DNA from: an uncultured Lachnospiraceae bacterium
GTDB taxonomy: Bacteria > Bacillota > Clostridia > Lachnospirales > Lachnospiraceae
Assembly: GCA_905236275.1 (NCBI GenBank)
Contig: CAJOPI010000292.1
Location: forward strand, 1 to 17,372
Length of the DNA: 17,372 bases
Reading direction: 5' to 3'
Part shown: in pieces, positions 14,332-17,372 of the stretch
Numbering within the stretch: the first letter of the stretch is position 1
Layout: each line of letters begins with the position of its first letter
Program-made: the position numbers and the translations under genes
The notes under the pieces: generated by a model
The model's input: only the letters and a program-made list of their open reading frames with translations
What the model was told of the DNA's origin: nothing
Database searches by the model: none

Positions 14332-15216
14332 TTAATGATGCGAACGCCATGCAAGTACAGCCCTTTGTGTCAAATTCAGCTTTTCAGCAAGCTCTGCCAA
14401 CGGGCATGGTCCGTTTTCATTGAGATAATTTTCGATTCTCTGGTAATCGTCAAAGTTTTCGCTGTGACATTCTTCACAGATAAATACGCCGTCGTGGTCG
14501 TTATAAACCCTTCCACCGCAAAATTCACATTTTTTGGGAACATTATTAAGAGGGAAAAGCTCTCTTTTGCTCATTCCACGTCTGAATCGCGGTTCTTCCT
14601 GCTGAATAGGGCTCTTTTTTACGGGACCCTTCACAGCCTTTTTCTGCGGAGCCGCTGTTTTCGCTACAGGAGCGGTCTGCCTCGGAGCTGCTTCCGTTTT
14701 CTTCTTTAAGGGCTGATAGGGCTCGCCCTTTACTTTTATATCATCAAGCCCTTTAAATGCCGCAGGCGCTTCAGGCTCTTTTTTCTCTTCTTTTGCCGCA
14801 GGAGCAGAATTAAGATTTGAAAGGGGTTTTAACTGATTTTTTAATTCGTTTAATCCCTTTGATGAATTCCTTGTATGGAAGATCATCTGTACATTATTCA
14901 GATAAAATCTGAAGGCATCTTCAAGCGTAACATTGTCTATATTGTAAGGAATGATTCTCCTGCCATAGCTTAAGGCGCTGTCAACTTCCTTTTCACACCA
15001 GATGGAGCTTTGGGAATTTTGGGATAATATGAGCAGAAAAAGACCGCAGTTCTCTATTGCGCGATTTATTTCCTTCGCGTAGCTCGATCCGGGAGGTATT
15101 TTTTCGGGTGCCTTCCAATACTCGATCTTCATAACCTCCAGCAGACCTGTTATGTTTTTCATAAAATCAGCATCCTTAGAGCTGTAACTTACAAAAACAT
15201 ATTTACCAGGAGTCAT
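14332..15216 (-). CDS. TIR domain protein with zinc ribbon and C-terminal helix-turn-helix
   Basis: A 294-residue soluble protein. Residues 5-130 form a TIR domain: box 1 is YVFVSYSSKDADF (6-18), and SIWCEKEVDSALSYGRRIIP (71-90) carries Trp73 and Glu77, the glutamate that aligns with the NADase glutamate of SARM1-type TIRs. Residues 138-210 are a Pro/Ala/Lys-rich flexible linker. Cys230, Cys233, Cys247 and Cys250 form a four-cysteine zinc ribbon (CEFCGGRVYNDHDGVFICEEC). Residues 257-292 (IENYLNENGPCPLAELAEKLNLTQRAVLAW) look like a helix-turn-helix or winged helix. The start overlaps the GAF gene stop (ATGA). The combination suggests a TIR module coupled to nucleic-acid or protein binding rather than a simple toxin. 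TIR and zinc-ribbon calls are firm; NADase activity and DNA binding are inference. Confidence 0.9.
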   Translation of the reverse strand: MTPGKYVFVSYSSKDADFMKNITGLLEVMKIEYWKAPEKIPPGSSYAKEINRAIENCGLFLLILSQNSQSSIWCEKEVDSALSYGRRIIPYNIDNVTLEDAFRFYLNNVQMIFHTRNSSKGLNELKNQLKPLSNLNSAPAAKEEKKEPEAPAAFKGLDDIKVKGEPYQPLKKKTEAAPRQTAPVAKTAAPQKKAVKGPVKKSPIQQEEPRFRRGMSKRELFPLNNVPKKCEFCGGRVYNDHDGVFICEECHSENFDDYQRIENYLNENGPCPLAELAEKLNLTQRAVLAWRSHH

Positions 15217-15806
15217 CTCAATCCCCTCGCATTTCTCTTTTTCTTATCATCAAACTGACCTTTGAGTTTCATGTTTTCTATCCTGACTGCTGCCAGACTT
15301 GCAAGATAGGTGCATATCCTTTCATGCTCCGGCGTAAAGGGTCTCCACTGGTCATTCAGCTCATCGAGCGAATTTATAAGCTGCATGACACCTATAAGCT
15401 CGAAGCAGGAAAGCATGGGTATTATCAGCATGGAATGTGAACGATAGGAATTCGCCTTATCCCATACATAAGTTCCTTGGAAATTGAAACCCTTTGCATA
15501 GTACACATCCTTGATATTCAGACTTTTCTGTGTAATTGCGACCGCTGCGCAGGCAAAACTCTTATCCATGGGTATAGGCGGAAGTGAGGTTGCACCGGAT
15601 TCTCTTCCCATCTCGACATATTTAGACTTTGTATACAGGTATTGAAAAACAAGCCCGTCTTTACTTGGCATATAGATTGTACCGCCGTCACAGTTCGTTA
15701 TCGCCATAGCCTCTTTAAGAACCATGGAAAACAGATTATCCGGCTCCATATGCTTAGTAAACTGTACAGCCGCCATATCCAAAAGTCTCTTCATGTCATA
15801 CGCCAT
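15213..15806 (-). CDS. GAF-domain sensor protein
   Basis: A 197-residue soluble protein that is essentially one GAF domain (about 15-178) with a short basic tail. The family core is clear: CDGGTIYM (39-46), the YRSHSMLIIPM strand (121-131) and ELIGVMQLINS (136-146), ending with the helix HERICTYLASLAAVRIEN. Asn145, Phe157 and Glu162 match part of the NKFDE motif of cyclic-nucleotide-binding GAF domains, but its Lys and Asp positions are Ser146 and His161. GGAGGT (15815-15820) lies 8 bases ahead of the ATG. It is the first gene of the signalling operon and has no output domain, so it may regulate the TIR or cyclase protein by direct contact. Ligand binding is inference. Confidence 0.88.
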   Translation of the reverse strand: MAYDMKRLLDMAAVQFTKHMEPDNLFSMVLKEAMAITNCDGGTIYMPSKDGLVFQYLYTKSKYVEMGRESGATSLPPIPMDKSFACAAVAITQKSLNIKDVYYAKGFNFQGTYVWDKANSYRSHSMLIIPMLSCFELIGVMQLINSLDELNDQWRPFTPEHERICTYLASLAAVRIENMKLKGQFDDKKKRNARGLR

Positions 15807-15861
15807 GTCAACCTACCTCCGAAAATTCCCTTTTTAAAGAATCATAGCTATCCTAATTGAT

Positions 15862-15889
15862 TTATCGGTCTATATGGTGAAAATCTTTA
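15862..15889 (-). promoter_or_regulatory. Candidate SigD (sigma-28) promoter of the signalling operon
   Basis: On the minus strand TAAA (15886-15889), 16 bases, then ACCGATAA (15862-15869). The Bacillus SigD consensus is TAAA-N15-GCCGATAT and the enteric FliA -10 is GCCGATAA, so the -10 box matches FliA at seven of eight positions and the spacer is one base long. Transcription would start near 15855, leaving a leader of about 50 bases that contains the GGAGGT site. I found no convincing SigA promoter in this 145-bp gap. Confidence 0.5.
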
Positions 15890-15951
15890 GCGATTTAATT
15901 ATAATTTTTGTATTTTAATACAGTCTTTATCATTACAATTCCGGTTCCAAA

Positions 15952-17160
15952 TTATACCTTCAAAAAGTTCTGTCTGTAGGGATTTCTGAAGGGCTGCCTG
16001 AATTTTCTCGAAACTACTGTTTCATATAGACTCTCCCTTGTTATTTCCTGCCTGAACATTTCTAATCCTTCTTCGTCCAGAATCTTTTCAGCCTCGGAGC
16101 AGCGCATTATCAGCGGAATCCCGGCTTTACTGCTGATTCTTGAAAGGCATTCCCCCGCATCCTTTCTGAAGCCCATTATTCTCGCATATTTCGGCTTAAA
16201 ATCATTCTTTTCCCTTTTCTTCATTCCAAGCAAAATATGAATAAATGCCCTGCATACCGAACTGTAGGTCCGGTTCTTTGTCTTTATCAGCTCGGCGAAT
16301 TGTGTAAAGCTCTCATAGCTGTCTATATTTGCTTCTATCCTGTCTGCTAAGTCTGCCGGAAGATCATAAAACTCCTGCAGATTCCGGAGATTCATCCTGA
16401 GTGCATAGCCAAGCTCCACCGAAAAATCATCAGCATTTACCGGAAAGCTTTTTCCGTAAACTTCCGTTAGCATTCTGCAGGCTGACTCAGGCATATATTC
16501 TGATAAACAGTCTATTTTACTGTTTTCTATAATATTTCTTATCGCCCTTGCTGAAGAAAACTCGCCTTCCGTATTTTCGTCGTTATATCCGCTTCCCTCT
16601 CTTTTAAGCGTTACCGCCTTTATTGTGCTTGCGCTTCTTTTCAGGGCTTTCAGATATTCCACAGCAAGGATATTGTTAGGACTTTTAAGGGCTGAGCTTT
16701 CAGTAATCCCATAGTCTGACAGTGCTTTCTCCCTCGCTGCAGGGAAGCTTTGTCCTTCAGCAAGATTTTTCACCAGATATTCTTTATATTCTTTTGCTTC
16801 CTCCGCTAAAGCTTCACTTATCTTCATCAGTGGTTCTATCCTGCCTTCCTCCGTTCCGAAAGCAAGATAATCCACAGCTCCGAGGGCATTGAAAAGAGCG
16901 ACTGCGCCTCCGGCAAAATACTCCGCACTACCGCAGGAACTATAGGAGTCAAGCCCTATCACCATTGATGCTCCCGATTTAAGAGCCATTTCAGCCCTCT
17001 CTCTGTATCCGATTATTGCGGGAGTCCCCCTCTGCACGAAATTCCCCGACATCGCTATAATGCAAAAATCGGCACCCGTATTTTTCATACAGGTGTCGAT
17101 AATGTACTTGTGCCCGTTGTGAAACGGGTTAAATTCCGCTATTATTCCTAATATTTTCAT
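15952..17160 (-). CDS. tmcAL: tRNA(Met) cytidine acetate ligase TmcAL
   Basis: A 402-residue protein of the TmcAL (YlbM) family, an HIGH-type nucleotidyltransferase that uses ATP and acetate to form N4-acetylcytidine at the wobble position of elongator tRNA-Met. The N-terminal motif GIIAEFNPFHNGHKYI (5-20) includes the HxGH pair His14/His17. It is followed by the conserved SGNFVQRG (38-45) and a helical RNA-binding C-terminal half. Length fits the family. The gene begins 5 bp after the UPF0210 stop, with a GAGG ribosome site overlapping that stop codon. Nothing unusual is seen. Confidence 0.94.
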   Translation of the reverse strand: MKILGIIAEFNPFHNGHKYIIDTCMKNTGADFCIIAMSGNFVQRGTPAIIGYRERAEMALKSGASMVIGLDSYSSCGSAEYFAGGAVALFNALGAVDYLAFGTEEGRIEPLMKISEALAEEAKEYKEYLVKNLAEGQSFPAAREKALSDYGITESSALKSPNNILAVEYLKALKRSASTIKAVTLKREGSGYNDENTEGEFSSARAIRNIIENSKIDCLSEYMPESACRMLTEVYGKSFPVNADDFSVELGYALRMNLRNLQEFYDLPADLADRIEANIDSYESFTQFAELIKTKNRTYSSVCRAFIHILLGMKKREKNDFKPKYARIMGFRKDAGECLSRISSKAGIPLIMRCSEAEKILDEEGLEMFRQEITRESLYETVVSRKFRQPFRNPYRQNFLKV

Positions 17161-17165
17161 AAGCC

Positions 17166-17372
17166 TCAGTTTTTGAAGGAGTGGATGGGCGCAGGGATAC
17201 GTCCCTTTCTGTTAACGAATGCCGAGCAGTCAAACTTATTTACAGGCATTATCGGAGCATGACCTAAAAGTCCGCCGAATTCCACCCTTTCGCCTACGCC
17301 TTTTCCGATGACAGGGATGATCCTCACCGCTGTCGTCTTCTGGTTCACCATACCGATGGCCATCTCATCCGC
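17166..17372 (-). CDS. UPF0210 (PFL/DUF711) family protein, C-terminal end only
   Basis: The minus-strand frame is open from the window edge to the TGA at 17166-17168, giving the last 68 residues. They read [20 protein letters not shown], then [20 protein letters not shown], and end with [15 protein letters not shown], which is the characteristic C-terminus of the UPF0210/PFL family. Biochemical function is not established. The 5' part lies beyond the window. It directly precedes tmcAL and is probably co-transcribed with it. Confidence 0.88.
   Translation of the reverse strand, partial: ADEMAIGMVNQKTTAVRIIPVIGKGVGERVEFGGLLGHAPIMPVNKFDCSAFVNRKGRIPAPIHSFKN

Noticed and set aside
10926..15806. 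Canonical Pycsar antiphage system
   Set aside because: The TIR protein has no cyclic-nucleotide-binding domain, the cyclase has an extra receiver-like domain, and no mobile element or other defence gene is nearby. Kept only as an analogy in the findings.
15909..15922. Palindrome TGTATTTTAATACA as terminator of tmcAL
   Set aside because: Short AT-only stem without a following T-tract on the minus strand; too weak to call.
1..17372. CRISPR arrays, insertion sequences, tRNA or rRNA genes, riboswitches
   Set aside because: No spaced direct repeats, transposase motifs, tRNA-like cloverleaf sequences or long structured leaders were seen; the intergenic space is too small for most of these.

Overview
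The window looks like chromosomal DNA of a moderately AT-rich, Gram-positive anaerobe of the Clostridia, most likely Lachnospiraceae. This rests on strong GGAGG-type ribosome binding sites, SigA-type promoters, and the families present (TmcAL, UPF0210, a Firmicutes-type RsuA); the family-level placement is inference. The window is gene-dense: the only non-coding stretches above about 80 bp are 1881-1961 and 15807-15951. I see no rRNA, tRNA, insertion sequence, phage gene or CRISPR array.

Layout. (1) 1-1880, minus strand: a six-helix voltage-gated K+ channel and, downstream, a 16S rRNA pseudouridine synthase cut by the window edge. The channel carries a C-terminal domain that reads as a kynurenine formamidase/cyclase fold whose metal ligands are mostly lost. 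(2) 1962-10629, plus strand: a nine-gene Mrp/Mbh-type cation/proton antiporter operon (E, F, G, a split MrpA C-terminus, an MbhE-MrpB fusion and four large NuoL/M/N-like subunits) with no MrpC and no hydrogenase genes. The K+ channel and Mrp operon share an 81-bp region holding two face-to-face promoters whose -10 boxes form one inverted repeat. (3) 10638-15806, minus strand: a signalling operon. In transcription order it encodes a GAF protein, a TIR/zinc-ribbon/helix-turn-helix protein, a receiver-like/class III nucleotide cyclase with unusual purine-site residues, an unrecognised protein with a duplicated C-terminal motif, an MBL-fold hydrolase and a short remnant of a CDF metal transporter. 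A SigD (sigma-28)-like promoter sits upstream, and a strong intrinsic terminator lies inside the 3' end of the convergent antiporter operon. (4) 15952-17372, minus strand: tRNA-Met cytidine acetate ligase (tmcAL) preceded by the 3' end of a UPF0210 gene.

How the genes may work together. The first half is ion homeostasis: a K+ channel that may sense a ligand, opposed at the promoter level to a Na+(K+)/H+ antiporter. The second half combines a nucleotide cyclase, a possible cyclic-nucleotide-binding GAF protein, a possible phosphodiesterase of the MBL fold and a TIR protein that keeps the NADase glutamate. This resembles the parts list of cyclic-nucleotide defence (Pycsar-like) systems, but the architecture is different and the promoter hints at the motility regulon. 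These two assemblies are the best candidates for undescribed biology here.
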